Part shown: piece after piece, positions 5,907 through 12,860 of the stretch
How positions within the stretch are numbered: position 1 is the first letter of the stretch
How the letters are laid out: each line of letters opens with the position of its first letter
Assembly: GCA_035528235.1 (NCBI GenBank)
Contig: DATKZB010000247.1
Span: 1 to 12,860 of the forward strand
Reading direction: 5' to 3'
From: DATKZB01 sp035528235
GTDB lineage: Bacteria > Planctomycetota > Phycisphaerae > FEN-1346
DNA length: 12,860 nucleotides
Program-made: the position numbers and the translations under genes
Notes under the pieces: generated by a model
Told to the model about the DNA's origin: nothing
The model's database searches: none
Seen by the model: the letters and a program-made list of their open reading frames with translations, nothing else

Positions 5907-6554
5907 ATGGTGTCTGAACCGTCGGTCGAGGAACCGGGCGGTCGCCTTGACGCCGGCCGGTCGCTGCCGCTGGCCACTCCGGCCGACCGCTTCCTGTCGC
6001 ATTCGGCGCCCGACGAGATCGAAAACGAGATGCCCATCCGGGCCCGGATCATCTCGCCGTCGCTCCTGCTGCCGGCCGAGGTCGTCATCTTCGAGGTCAA
6101 GCCCTCGCTGTGGTACGTCGTCTTCGCGAGCCTTCCGATCGCCGCCGTCGGCCTGACGCTGACGTTCCTGGTGTGCGTCATCGAGCAACTGTATGCCATC
6201 CGGTACCTGGGGGCCGTCATCGGCATGTGGCTCATCGGCCTGCGGATCGCCTTTGCCCTGCTCCAGTGGCTGGGGCGGACGTACGTCCTGACGGACCGGC
6301 GCATCCTGATGCAGTCGGGCGTGTTGGAGGTGGGGGTCGAGTCGATGCCCCTGGAGGACATTGAGAACACGTTCGTGGCCCAGGCGGTGGCCCAGCGGGT
6401 TCTGGGCATCGGGAAGATCTTCTTCCGGGCGGGCAGCCCGCACTGCGCGTCACTGGCCTGGGAACATATCCGCCGGCCCAAGGAAGTCCACGCCCACATC
6501 GTCGCCCAGATCGACCGCTGGAAGAACAGCCTGGCCGGGCTGAAGGGGAAGTAG
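5907..6554 (+). CDS. Membrane protein with bacterial PH domain (YdbS/YdbT-like)
   Basis: A 215-residue inner-membrane protein. Two hydrophobic segments, about 68-93 and 99-122, form a hairpin in the membrane. They are followed by a bacterial pleckstrin-homology (PF03703-type) domain, about 122-205, with the characteristic YVLTDRRILMQSGVLEVGVESMPLEDIE (126-153) and IGKIFFRAG. The first 65 residues are hydrophilic and probably disordered. I chose ATG 5907 because GAGGAG (5892-5897) lies 9 nt upstream and a promoter lies at 5847-5875. Longer versions would start inside the promoter or the upstream repeat. It stands alone, convergent with the next gene. The family's role is poorly defined. Confidence 0.85.
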   Translation: MVSEPSVEEPGGRLDAGRSLPLATPADRFLSHSAPDEIENEMPIRARIISPSLLLPAEVVIFEVKPSLWYVVFASLPIAAVGLTLTFLVCVIEQLYAIRYLGAVIGMWLIGLRIAFALLQWLGRTYVLTDRRILMQSGVLEVGVESMPLEDIENTFVAQAVAQRVLGIGKIFFRAGSPHCASLAWEHIRRPKEVHAHIVAQIDRWKNSLAGLKGK

Positions 6555-6582
6555 CGCCCTTTGGCTTTGAGGTCCTGACAGC

Positions 6583-6690
6583 AAGACCTGAACGCAGAGG
6601 CCGCAGAGAGGTTTTCTCTTCTTTAACAACCTTACCTGTTTCTTCTCTGCGCCCTCTCCTTTATCTCTGCGCCCTCTGCGTTAAGGTCTT
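6583..6690. repeat. Large inverted repeat with 27-bp arms
   Basis: Arm 6583-6609 (AAGACCTGAACGCAGAGG plus CCGCAGAGA) matches the reverse complement of 6664-6690 at 25 of 27 positions. The right half also contains a direct repeat, TCTCTGCGCCCTCT at 6644-6657 and 6664-6677. The 54-bp interior is pyrimidine-rich. It lies between two convergent genes (stops at 6554 and 6741), where a two-way terminator or a miniature mobile repeat could sit. CGCAGAG-type repeats of this kind occur in many environmental genomes. Confidence 0.8.
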
Positions 6691-6740
6691 TCTGTTGTAG
6701 TGTCTTTGTGTGTCCGCGCGGCAGGACGCCGTCGGGGGTT

Positions 6741-8036
6741 TCACAGCCGCCAGGGCGACCGCATGGCCCGGCCGAGCAGGCGGTTGGCCTCGTCGTCGCC
6801 GGGGAACTGCTCGGCCACGGGGTTCCACCGGAGCTTGCGGCCCAGGCGCATGGCGATGTCGCTGATGAGGCACAGCGTGGTCGAGCGGTGGGCGACCTCG
6901 GCCGGGGCGATCGTCTCGCGCCGCGTGCGGACGCACTCCAGGAAGTGGGCCGCGTGGTTCTCGCTCTGCGGCAGGTGAATTTCGCCCGGCCCGATGACCG
7001 TCCGCAACAGCGATTCCGGTTCGGCCTTGATGGAGCAGGCGTTGCCGTGGGCCATGACCCACCCCTCGGTGCCCTCGAAACGGGCCCCCACCTCGGGCGA
7101 GTTCACGTCGTTGTGCGTGCTCGTAAAGATGAGCCGCACGCCGCTGGAGTAGGTCATCTCGACGTGCCAGTCGATGGCCGTGTCGTTGAAGCCGTCCTTG
7201 GGATAGACGCCGCGGCCCTCGATCTCGACCGGCCCGGAGCGGTCGGTGCCATTGCCCCACTGGGCGATGTCGAGCGGGTGCACGCCGCAGCCCGAGATCC
7301 ATCCGGCCGTGTAGTCCGACCGGCACTGCCACGCCCCGCCGCCCGTCGCCTGGCCCACGTACGGGATGGCGGGCGCCTGGCCGAGCCACAGGTCGTAGTC
7401 CAACTCGGCCGGCACCGGTTGCGGGGGCCGGACGGCGTCGGCCCAACTGCCGCGCTCGCACACGCGGATGGTGTGCAGCCGCCCGATTCGCCCGTTCCGC
7501 ACGATCTCGCACGCCAGCCGGAACCGCCCGAACGAACGCTGGTGCGTGCCGTGCAGGAACACCCGACCGTACCGGGCGACGGCCTCGCACAGGGCGCGGC
7601 CTTCGCGGACGGTGGGGGCCAGCGGTTTCTCGCAGAAGACGTCCTTGCCCGCGCGGACGGCGGCCAGCGACTGGAGCACGTGCCAGTGGTCGGGCGTGGC
7701 GAGGACGACGGCGTCGACGTCGCGGCGGGCGATGACGTCGCGGAAGTCCCGGCAGGCCGCCACCTGGCTGCCCAGGCGCCGGCGCCAGGCGTCGGCCCGG
7801 CTGCGCAAGACGTCGCAGACGGCGATGGGCTCGGAGATGCCCGTCTGGATGAAGTGCGACAGGATACCGCTGCCGCGGCCGCCCAGGCCGACGAACCCCA
7901 TGCCGATGCGCTCGCTGGCCGGCAGGTGACCCTCGCCGCCCAGCACTGTCGAGGCGACCACGTACGGTGCGGCCGCCGCCACGGCCGCTCGCAGAAACGC
8001 GCGGCGACCGAACCTGTGCCCCGTCTGTCGCCTCAT
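6741..8036 (-). CDS. Tat-exported Gfo/Idh/MocA family oxidoreductase
   Basis: A 431-residue oxidoreductase with a Tat signal (FGRRAFLRAAVAAAAPYVV, 9-27). The nucleotide-binding motif is GLGGRG (50-55), followed by VVLATPDHWH (110-119), EKP (136-138, catalytic lysine K137) and GWISGCGVHPLDIAQWG (245-261), which keeps the H-x-x-D pair (H253, D256). It differs clearly from the gene at 2488 and belongs to another subgroup. GGAGGG lies 7 nt before the ATG at 8036. It is transcribed alone from the promoter at 8088-8115 and has no sugar-processing partner beside it. The substrate is unknown, but export and family membership point to periplasmic sugar or polyol chemistry. Confidence 0.9.
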   Translation of the reverse strand: MRRQTGHRFGRRAFLRAAVAAAAPYVVASTVLGGEGHLPASERIGMGFVGLGGRGSGILSHFIQTGISEPIAVCDVLRSRADAWRRRLGSQVAACRDFRDVIARRDVDAVVLATPDHWHVLQSLAAVRAGKDVFCEKPLAPTVREGRALCEAVARYGRVFLHGTHQRSFGRFRLACEIVRNGRIGRLHTIRVCERGSWADAVRPPQPVPAELDYDLWLGQAPAIPYVGQATGGGAWQCRSDYTAGWISGCGVHPLDIAQWGNGTDRSGPVEIEGRGVYPKDGFNDTAIDWHVEMTYSSGVRLIFTSTHNDVNSPEVGARFEGTEGWVMAHGNACSIKAEPESLLRTVIGPGEIHLPQSENHAAHFLECVRTRRETIAPAEVAHRSTTLCLISDIAMRLGRKLRWNPVAEQFPGDDEANRLLGRAMRSPWRL

Positions 8037-8087
8037 GTGTGCCGCCCTCCGGTCACGTCCTCAGCGCGGGCTCTCGCGCCCGGTGCC

Positions 8088-8115
8088 ATTGTACCGGCTG
8101 AGGTGTGGGGGGCAA
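8088..8115 (-). promoter_or_regulatory. Predicted promoter of the second Gfo/Idh gene
   Basis: On the minus strand TTGCCC (8115 to 8110), 16-bp spacer, TACAAT (8093 to 8088). The start codon at 8036 is 51 nt beyond the -10, giving a leader of about 45 nt with a good ribosome site. Confidence 0.55.
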
Positions 8116-8130
8116 GGCCAGCGCAAGGCT

Positions 8131-8153
8131 AGCCGCGAGCGCAAGCGAGCGGC
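8131..8153 (+). repeat. GCCGCGAGC...GCGAGCGGC hairpin repeat with GNRA loop
   Basis: GCCGC (8132-8136) pairs with GCGGC (8149-8153). Inside are GA/GA (8137-8138 with 8147-8148), GC with GC, and a GCAA tetraloop (8141-8144). Read as plus-strand RNA this is a stem with tandem G-A mismatches, which can form sheared pairs, closed by a GNRA loop. The minus strand would give C-T mismatches and no GNRA loop. It lies 32 bp past the priA stop. From memory, this word is repeated in planctomycete genomes. Confidence 0.6.
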
Positions 8154-8184
8154 GCTGGGCGACGCGAGGGGTGCCCCCGGGCCG

Positions 8185-10572
8185 TCAGAGCGTCGACTGC
8201 GGGTCGACGTCGATGGCCATCTGGATGTTTCCGGGCGGCGTCAGGTCGCTGCGGATGCTGTCCCAGAAGTGCAGCAGGGCCCGGGCGCTGGGGGCCTTCA
8301 GCAGGATGTGGTATCGCCAGAATCGGCTGAGTTTGGCAATGGGACACGGCTGCGGCCCGAGAACGGTAATGCCGGCGACGCGGGTCGGCTCGAACAGCCT
8401 GCCGGCCATGGCCTGGATGGCCTCGTGGGCCTTCTGGCGGCTTTGGCTGCGGATGATGATCCGGGCCAGTCGCCCGAACGGCGGATACCCGCGGCGCTGG
8501 CGCGTCTGGAGTTCGTCGGCCGCAAACGCCTCGTAGTCGTGCCGCGAGGCCATCTGGATGGTCAGGTGCTCGGGCTGGAACGTCTGGACGAAGACCTCGC
8601 CGCCCTTGGGTCCGCGTCCCGTGCGGCCGGCCACCTGGGTGATGAGTTGGAAGGTCCGCTCGTTGGCGCGGAAGTCGGGCAGGCTCAGGGCGACGTCGGC
8701 GTTGATGACGCCCACGACCGTCACGTTGGGGAAGTCGAGGCCCTTGGCGACCATCTGGGTGCCCAGGAGGATATCGACCTCGCCGTCGCGGAAGGCCGCC
8801 AGGATGCTCTCGTGGCCGCCGCGCTTCCGCATCGAGTCGGCGTCCATGCGGCCGAGTCGGACGTCGGGGAACTTGCGCTGGACTTCCTCTTCGACGCGCT
8901 GGGTGCCGGTGCCCCAGTAGTTGATGGTCTCGGCGCCGCAGGCCGGGCAGACCTCGGGCGGCGGTGCCCGGTGGCCGCAATAATGGCACTGGAGCACGCC
9001 CGGCTTGGCGTGGTAGGTCAGGCCGACGTCGCAATCGGGGCAGCGGGCCACGTGCCCGCACTTGATGCAGAACAGGTGGGTCGAGAAGCCGCGGCGGTTC
9101 AGAAACAGGATGGTCTGTTCCTGTTTGCGCCAGGCCTCGGCGATGGCCTTTTCGAGGGCCCGCGACAGCGAGTGCTGGCCCTTGCGTTCGACCGCCTCCT
9201 GCCGCATGTCGATGATGTGGACCGGCGGCATCGGCCGGCCGCCGATCCGCTGCGTCAGCCGGGCTTCCTGGTAATGGCCCAGCGTCCGGACGTTCCGATA
9301 CGACTCGAGGCTGGGCGTGGCCGAGCCCAGGACGATGGGTGCCCCGACCAGGTTGGCCCGCATGATGGCGACGTCGCGGGCGTGGTACCGGGGGGCGGTG
9401 TCCTGCTTGAAGGAGTTCTCGTGTTCCTCGTCGATGACGATGAGGCCCAGGTCCTGGACCGGGGCGAAGACGGCGCTGCGGGCGCCGATGACGACGTCGG
9501 CCCGGCCCTCGGCGATGTCGCGCCACTGCCGGTGCCGCTCGACGTCCGACAGGTTCGAGTGCAGAACGGCCACGTGCGCGAACCGCTCGCGGAACCGGCG
9601 GATGGTCTGCGGCGTCAGGGCGATCTCGGGCACCAGCACGATGGCCTGCCGGCCCGCGTCGACCACGTCTTCGATGGCCCGCAGGTACACCTCGGTCTTG
9701 CCGGAGCCCGTGACGCCCTGGAGCAGGATGACGCCGAACCGGTCGGCGGCAATCTGGTTCTTGACGCGCTGAAGCGCCAGGGCCTGCTCGGCCGTCAGGT
9801 GGACGGCCTTGGGCTCTTCGAGGCCGATAAAGTGGTCGCGGGCGAACTCCTCGACCTCGCGGGTCTCGATGCGGACCAGACCCTTTGCCTCGAGGCTCTT
9901 GATGACCGCCACGGTGCACCCGGCCTGCCGCGCCAATTCCCTCGGCGAGGCGGGCGTGCCGGCAGCCTCGGCCAGACGGTCGAGCACCCGGCGCTGCTTC
10001 GAGAGGATCCGCTCGACCTCGGACTCCGGCTTGTCGGTCCGGACGACGAGTTGGACCGTCTTGAACCCGGCGTTACGCTTGACGGCGGCCGGCAAGACGG
10101 CCTCCAGCACCTGGCCGATGGGCGTGACGTAGTAGCGGCTCATCCACGTGGCCAGGTCCAGGAGGTCGGGCGTCATCAGCGGCCCCGCATCGACCGGCTC
10201 GATGATCGCTTTGATCTTGCCGGCGGCCAGGTCGCTCTCCGTCAGGCCACCCACGACCCAACCGACGGCCGACCGGTTACCCACACCGAAGGGCACTCGC
10301 ACGCGCTGGCCGGGGCGGATCTGGCCGCGCAGCCGCTCGGGCAGGCCGTAGGTGAAGGTGTGGTCGACCCCCAGGGGCAGGGCCACCGAGACAAAGGGCG
10401 TTTCGAGGGCCGGCGACTCGGTTTTGGCGTTGGTTTCGGGCATCGTTAGCGTTGTCATGGCACCAAGGGAATCGGCAGATTCCCGAGGTGACTTGAGGCG
10501 TAAGTCGTCCGCGTCGGGTCGCTCGTCGTCGGGCCGCTGCGGCGTGCGGTCGTGGCCGTCGGCGGGCGTCAT
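8185..10572 (-). CDS. priA: Primosomal protein N' (replication restart helicase PriA)
   Basis: A 795-residue 3'-to-5' superfamily-2 helicase that reloads the replisome at stalled forks. The conserved part starts PFVSVALPLGVDHTFTYGLP (DNA 3'-end binding, about 59-78). Motifs follow in order: Walker A GVTGSGKT (286-293), DEEH (381-384), GSATPS, eight zinc cysteines in four CxxC pairs (502/505, 511/514, 529/532, 542/545) and QVAGRTGRG (646-654). All key residues are present. I chose ATG 10572 because it overlaps the smpB stop as ATGA and the codons after it have the GC-rich third positions of a coding region. The extra 38 residues are hydrophilic. ATG 10458 (757 residues) is the alternative. It has no ribosome site and lies just after a GGGAATC/GATTCCC hairpin (10467-10484). 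Confidence 0.95.
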   Translation of the reverse strand: MTPADGHDRTPQRPDDERPDADDLRLKSPRESADSLGAMTTLTMPETNAKTESPALETPFVSVALPLGVDHTFTYGLPERLRGQIRPGQRVRVPFGVGNRSAVGWVVGGLTESDLAAGKIKAIIEPVDAGPLMTPDLLDLATWMSRYYVTPIGQVLEAVLPAAVKRNAGFKTVQLVVRTDKPESEVERILSKQRRVLDRLAEAAGTPASPRELARQAGCTVAVIKSLEAKGLVRIETREVEEFARDHFIGLEEPKAVHLTAEQALALQRVKNQIAADRFGVILLQGVTGSGKTEVYLRAIEDVVDAGRQAIVLVPEIALTPQTIRRFRERFAHVAVLHSNLSDVERHRQWRDIAEGRADVVIGARSAVFAPVQDLGLIVIDEEHENSFKQDTAPRYHARDVAIMRANLVGAPIVLGSATPSLESYRNVRTLGHYQEARLTQRIGGRPMPPVHIIDMRQEAVERKGQHSLSRALEKAIAEAWRKQEQTILFLNRRGFSTHLFCIKCGHVARCPDCDVGLTYHAKPGVLQCHYCGHRAPPPEVCPACGAETINYWGTGTQRVEEEVQRKFPDVRLGRMDADSMRKRGGHESILAAFRDGEVDILLGTQMVAKGLDFPNVTVVGVINADVALSLPDFRANERTFQLITQVAGRTGRGPKGGEVFVQTFQPEHLTIQMASRHDYEAFAADELQTRQRRGYPPFGRLARIIIRSQSRQKAHEAIQAMAGRLFEPTRVAGITVLGPQPCPIAKLSRFWRYHILLKAPSARALLHFWDSIRSDLTPPGNIQMAIDVDPQSTL

Positions 10573-11033
10573 TTCCGGCGACTGCGTCGGGCGAGTTCGC
10601 GGGCGATGTCGCGCTGGTGGTCGCGCTTCTTCAGGTCCTCGCGCTTGTCGAACTCGCGTTTGCCGCGGGCCACGCCCAGTTCCACCTTGGCCCAGCCTCG
10701 CTTGAAGTAGACCGTCAGCGGAATCAGGGTGTGGCCCTTCTCGACGGCGCGGCCGAGGAACCGGCTGATCTCGTGTTTTTTCAGGAGGAGTTTGCGTGCG
10801 CGGCGGGTGTCGTGGCCGAACTGGTGGGCCTGGGCGTACGGGCCGATGTGCATGTTGTAGAGGAAGACCTCCTCGCCGCGGACCCGGGCGAAGGCCTCGT
10901 CGAGGTTGCACTTGCCCTCGCGGAGGGCCTTGACCTCGGACCCTTCGAGCACCATCCCCGCCTCGATGGTTTCGAGGATGGCGTAGTTGTGCCGGGCCTT
11001 CTTGTTTCGGATTCTCGCGCTTCCGGGCGGCAT
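10569..11033 (-). CDS. smpB: SsrA-binding protein SmpB
   Basis: A 154-residue RNA-binding protein that delivers tmRNA to stalled ribosomes (trans-translation). It carries the family hallmarks: NKKARHNYAILETIEAGMVL, GSEVKALREGK, AFARV, HIGPYAQAHQF, the RRARKLLLKKHEI helix, IPLTVYFKRGWAKVELGVARGK and a basic C-terminal tail (DIARELARRSRRK) that inserts in the mRNA channel. Length is normal for the family. The start at 11033 has no ribosome site, and the -10 box is only 6 nt upstream, so the mRNA is probably leaderless. priA follows with an ATGA overlap. No tmRNA gene (ssrA) is seen nearby. Confidence 0.95.
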   Translation of the reverse strand: MPPGSARIRNKKARHNYAILETIEAGMVLEGSEVKALREGKCNLDEAFARVRGEEVFLYNMHIGPYAQAHQFGHDTRRARKLLLKKHEISRFLGRAVEKGHTLIPLTVYFKRGWAKVELGVARGKREFDKREDLKKRDHQRDIARELARRSRRK

Positions 11034-11039
11034 GAGGGC

Positions 11040-11067
11040 ATTATAGCAGCCGGCCCGAACTCTGCAA
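11040..11067 (-). promoter_or_regulatory. smpB-priA promoter, probably leaderless
   Basis: On the minus strand TTGCAG (11067 to 11062), 16-bp spacer, perfect TATAAT (11045 to 11040). Start sites lie 6-8 nt past the -10, which puts the first base at or beside the A of the smpB ATG (11033). Confidence 0.65.
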
Positions 11068-11337
11068 ACCGCCGAAGCAACTGTCTTGGGCGGCGAATTG
11101 TGTAAAGCGCGAACGGCAACCGGCCGATAAACAACCGCCGGTCACGCGCGCACCGCGCTGGTAGGACGTGCTGGGAAGGGAACGGCCATGGGATGGGGTG
11201 GCGGTGCGCGTCTCCACAGTTCGCGCCTCTCGCATTTCGTTGACCTCCCTGTACGGCAATGGCGCGCCAGGCCAGGCCTGCGCGGCGGCCTCGCGGGACC
11301 GCTACGGGCCTTCCCGATGTTGGCATGAGGTACTGCG
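11068..11337. other. Divergent intergenic region, no gene seen
   Basis: About 300 bp between the smpB promoter and the sensor gene. Short minus-strand open frames here (11041-11411) have no ribosome site or recognisable sequence. A 10-bp inverted repeat, CGCGCACCGC (11147-11156) with 11201-11210, is present but is GC-only and may be chance. TTGACC (11240-11245) has no matching -10. No tmRNA or tRNA signature is visible. Confidence 0.5.
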
Positions 11338-12860
11338 ATGAAGCGTGAGACTGTGCTATCGAAGAGGCGCGACCCGATCACCCTGCTGACCGTCGCCCTG
11401 GTCGTAAACATGGTGGTATTGTTGTGGCTGGGGTGGCACGTGCACGGTTACCTCAGCGACGCGACCACGATAAGAGAGCGGGACTCGGGGATCGAGCAGC
11501 AGCGCGCCGTCATGGTTCACCTGGACGAGGTGCTGACCATGTCGGCGCTGATGGCGGCCACCACCGGGGACCTGCGATGGGAAGAGCGCTATCGTCAATT
11601 CGAGCCGAAACTCGACGCCGCCATCAAGGATGCGATCGCGCTTGCGCCCGAGGCTCAGAGCGCGGAGGCCGCCGCCACGACGGACGCGGCCAATATCGCA
11701 CTCGTTGAGATGGAGAACCGTGCCTTCAACCTGGTGCGCGACGGACGCGCCGACCAGGCCGCGACGCTGCTGCTCAGCGACGAGTACGAGACCCAGAAGC
11801 GGCTTTACACCCAGGGGATGCTGTGGTTCCATCCGCGGCGCCCTTATCTGCGCCTGCTGCAACTCCGCGGCATGGTCGTTCACATGGACGAAGTGCTGAC
11901 CATGTCGGCGCGGATGGCGGCCGCCACCGGGGACCTGCGATGGGAAGAGCGCTATCGTCAATTCGAGCCGAAACTCGACGCCGCCATCAAGGAGGCGATC
12001 GCGCTTGCGCCCGAGGTTCAGAGCGCGGAGGCCGCCGCCACGACGGACGCGGCCAATATCGCACTCGTTGAGATGGAGAACCGTGCCTTCGACCTGGTCC
12101 GCGGGGGCCGCGCCGACGAGGCCATGCAAATCCTGTTCAGCGACGACTACGAAACCCAGAAGCAGGTTTACGCCAAGGGGATGACCGATTTCGCGTCCGG
12201 CCTCGCCACCTCGGCCAGGACAAGTCGCGAGCGGGAGGGGCGCCGGGCGTTGTTCCATCTTATCTTGGCCTTGGTTCCCATCCCGTTGGCCCTCGTCAGT
12301 TGGCTCGTCGTGCTTCGGGCCACGCGCAAGTGGCGGGCAGCCCTCGCCGAGAGCAATCGTGGCCTCGCCCGGCAGGCCGAAGAACTGGCCCAGTTGAACC
12401 AGGCTCTCGACCGGAAGGTGGCCGAACGGACGTCGGAACTCTCAAACGCCAACGAGGAACTCAAACGCGAGATCGCTGATCGCGAGCGGGCCGAGGAGCG
12501 GTTCCGCATCCTGTTCGAGAGTTCCCGCGACGCCATCATGACCTTGGCGCCGCCATCCTGGCGGTTCACCTCCGGCAACCCGGCGACCGTGTCGATGTTC
12601 GGGGCGAAGGACGAGGCGGAGTTCACCTCGCTCGGCCCGTGGGAGGTCTCGCCCGAATACCAGCCGGACGGCCGGCCCTCGGACGAGAAGGCCAAAGAGA
12701 TGATCGAGACGGCCATGCGGGAGGGCTCCCACTTCTTCGAGTGGACACACAAGCGGCTGGACGGGGAGGACTTCCCCGCCACGGTCCTGTTGACGCGAAT
12801 GGAGACCGGCGGCCAGACGATGCTCCAGGCCACCGTCCGCGACATCACCGACCGCAATCG
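11338..12860 (+). CDS. Membrane sensor protein with duplicated extracytoplasmic domain and PAS domain (partial, runs off window)
   Basis: The frame is open from ATG 11338 to the window end (507 codons, C-terminus missing). GAGG (11327-11330) lies 7 nt before the start. TM1 is about residues 14-37 and TM2 about 303-327. Between them are two copies of a helical domain, about 52-161 and 173-282, 121 residues apart, each with DEVLTMSA, GDLRWEERYRQFEPKLDAAIK and ALVEMENRAF. After TM2 comes a coiled coil (about 338-389, with VAERTSELSNANEELKREI), then a PAS domain (about 387-507, ILFESSRDAIM to VRDITDR). This is the layout of a sensor histidine kinase or diguanylate cyclase, and the output domain lies beyond 12860. 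The duplication was probably recent, since a 167-bp core differs at only two positions. The ligand is unknown. Confidence 0.85.
   Translation, partial: MKRETVLSKRRDPITLLTVALVVNMVVLLWLGWHVHGYLSDATTIRERDSGIEQQRAVMVHLDEVLTMSALMAATTGDLRWEERYRQFEPKLDAAIKDAIALAPEAQSAEAAATTDAANIALVEMENRAFNLVRDGRADQAATLLLSDEYETQKRLYTQGMLWFHPRRPYLRLLQLRGMVVHMDEVLTMSARMAAATGDLRWEERYRQFEPKLDAAIKEAIALAPEVQSAEAAATTDAANIALVEMENRAFDLVRGGRADEAMQILFSDDYETQKQVYAKGMTDFASGLATSARTSREREGRRALFHLILALVPIPLALVSWLVVLRATRKWRAALAESNRGLARQAEELAQLNQALDRKVAERTSELSNANEELKREIADRERAEERFRILFESSRDAIMTLAPPSWRFTSGNPATVSMFGAKDEAEFTSLGPWEVSPEYQPDGRPSDEKAKEMIETAMREGSHFFEWTHKRLDGEDFPATVLLTRMETGGQTMLQATVRDITDRN
11511..12183 (+). repeat. Tandem in-frame duplication, 363-bp period
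   Basis: Copy 1 covers about 11511-11820 and copy 2 about 11874-12183. Positions 11561-11630 and 11655-11727 are identical to the sequence 363 bp downstream. In 11561-11727 only 11631 and 11654 differ. The flanking parts diverge much more, for example roughly 20 differences in the last 93 bp. The period is 121 codons, so the frame is kept. Confidence 0.92.

Noticed and set aside
8035..10449. Long plus-strand open frame of 804 codons
   Set aside because: It lies antisense to priA, whose helicase and zinc motifs are complete. The frame is open because of GC-rich third positions and its composition is low in family-like sequence.
11046..11337. tmRNA gene next to smpB
   Set aside because: No tRNA-like ends, T-loop GGTTC motif or ANDY-type tag frame is visible in the interval.

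Overview
This is a GC-rich bacterial chromosomal segment that most resembles a planctomycete (Planctomycetota or another PVC-group bacterium). That assignment is an inference. It rests on two Tat-exported Gfo/Idh/MocA oxidoreductases, a secreted ThuA-DUF1080 fusion protein, and GC-rich hairpin repeats, including a GCCGCGAGC...GCGAGCGGC element I associate with planctomycete genomes. No rRNA, tRNA, CRISPR array, IS element or integrase was found.

Layout. Positions 1-243 hold tandem GC hairpins. Positions 244-2228 (minus) hold a two-gene restriction-modification cassette: a beta-class, DpnA-like adenine methyltransferase with a C-terminal winged-helix extension, then an HNH nuclease with a DpnI-type winged helix at its N-terminus. 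Its promoter region (2250-2303) has a consensus -35, a 16-bp palindrome and four GATC sites in 35 bp. Positions 2434-5551 (plus) hold an operon of a Tat-exported Gfo/Idh dehydrogenase and a secreted ThuA-DUF1080 protein. The pair fits oxidation of sugars to 3-keto derivatives followed by non-hydrolase glycoside cleavage. An extended -10 promoter overlapping a 22-bp operator-like palindrome precedes it. Positions 5552-5906 are hairpin repeats plus the promoter of a small membrane PH-domain protein (5907-6554). Positions 6583-6690 are a large inverted repeat between convergent genes. Positions 6741-8036 (minus) encode a second, unlinked Tat-exported Gfo/Idh protein.

Positions 8185-11033 (minus) hold smpB followed by priA, coupled by an ATGA stop/start overlap and read from a promoter so close to smpB that the transcript should be leaderless. 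Positions 11338 to the window end (plus) encode a two-TM sensor protein, cut off by the window, whose extracytoplasmic part is a tandem in-frame duplication (363-bp period) followed by a coiled coil and a PAS domain.

Four promoters share a TAYAATG -10 region, and three of these have a TTGC-type -35 at 16-17 bp. This gives a local picture of housekeeping promoters. The part most worth following up is the restriction-modification cassette with its GATC-decorated promoter: the DpnA-like enzyme, the DpnI-like reader domain and the GATC cluster all point to the same target sequence.
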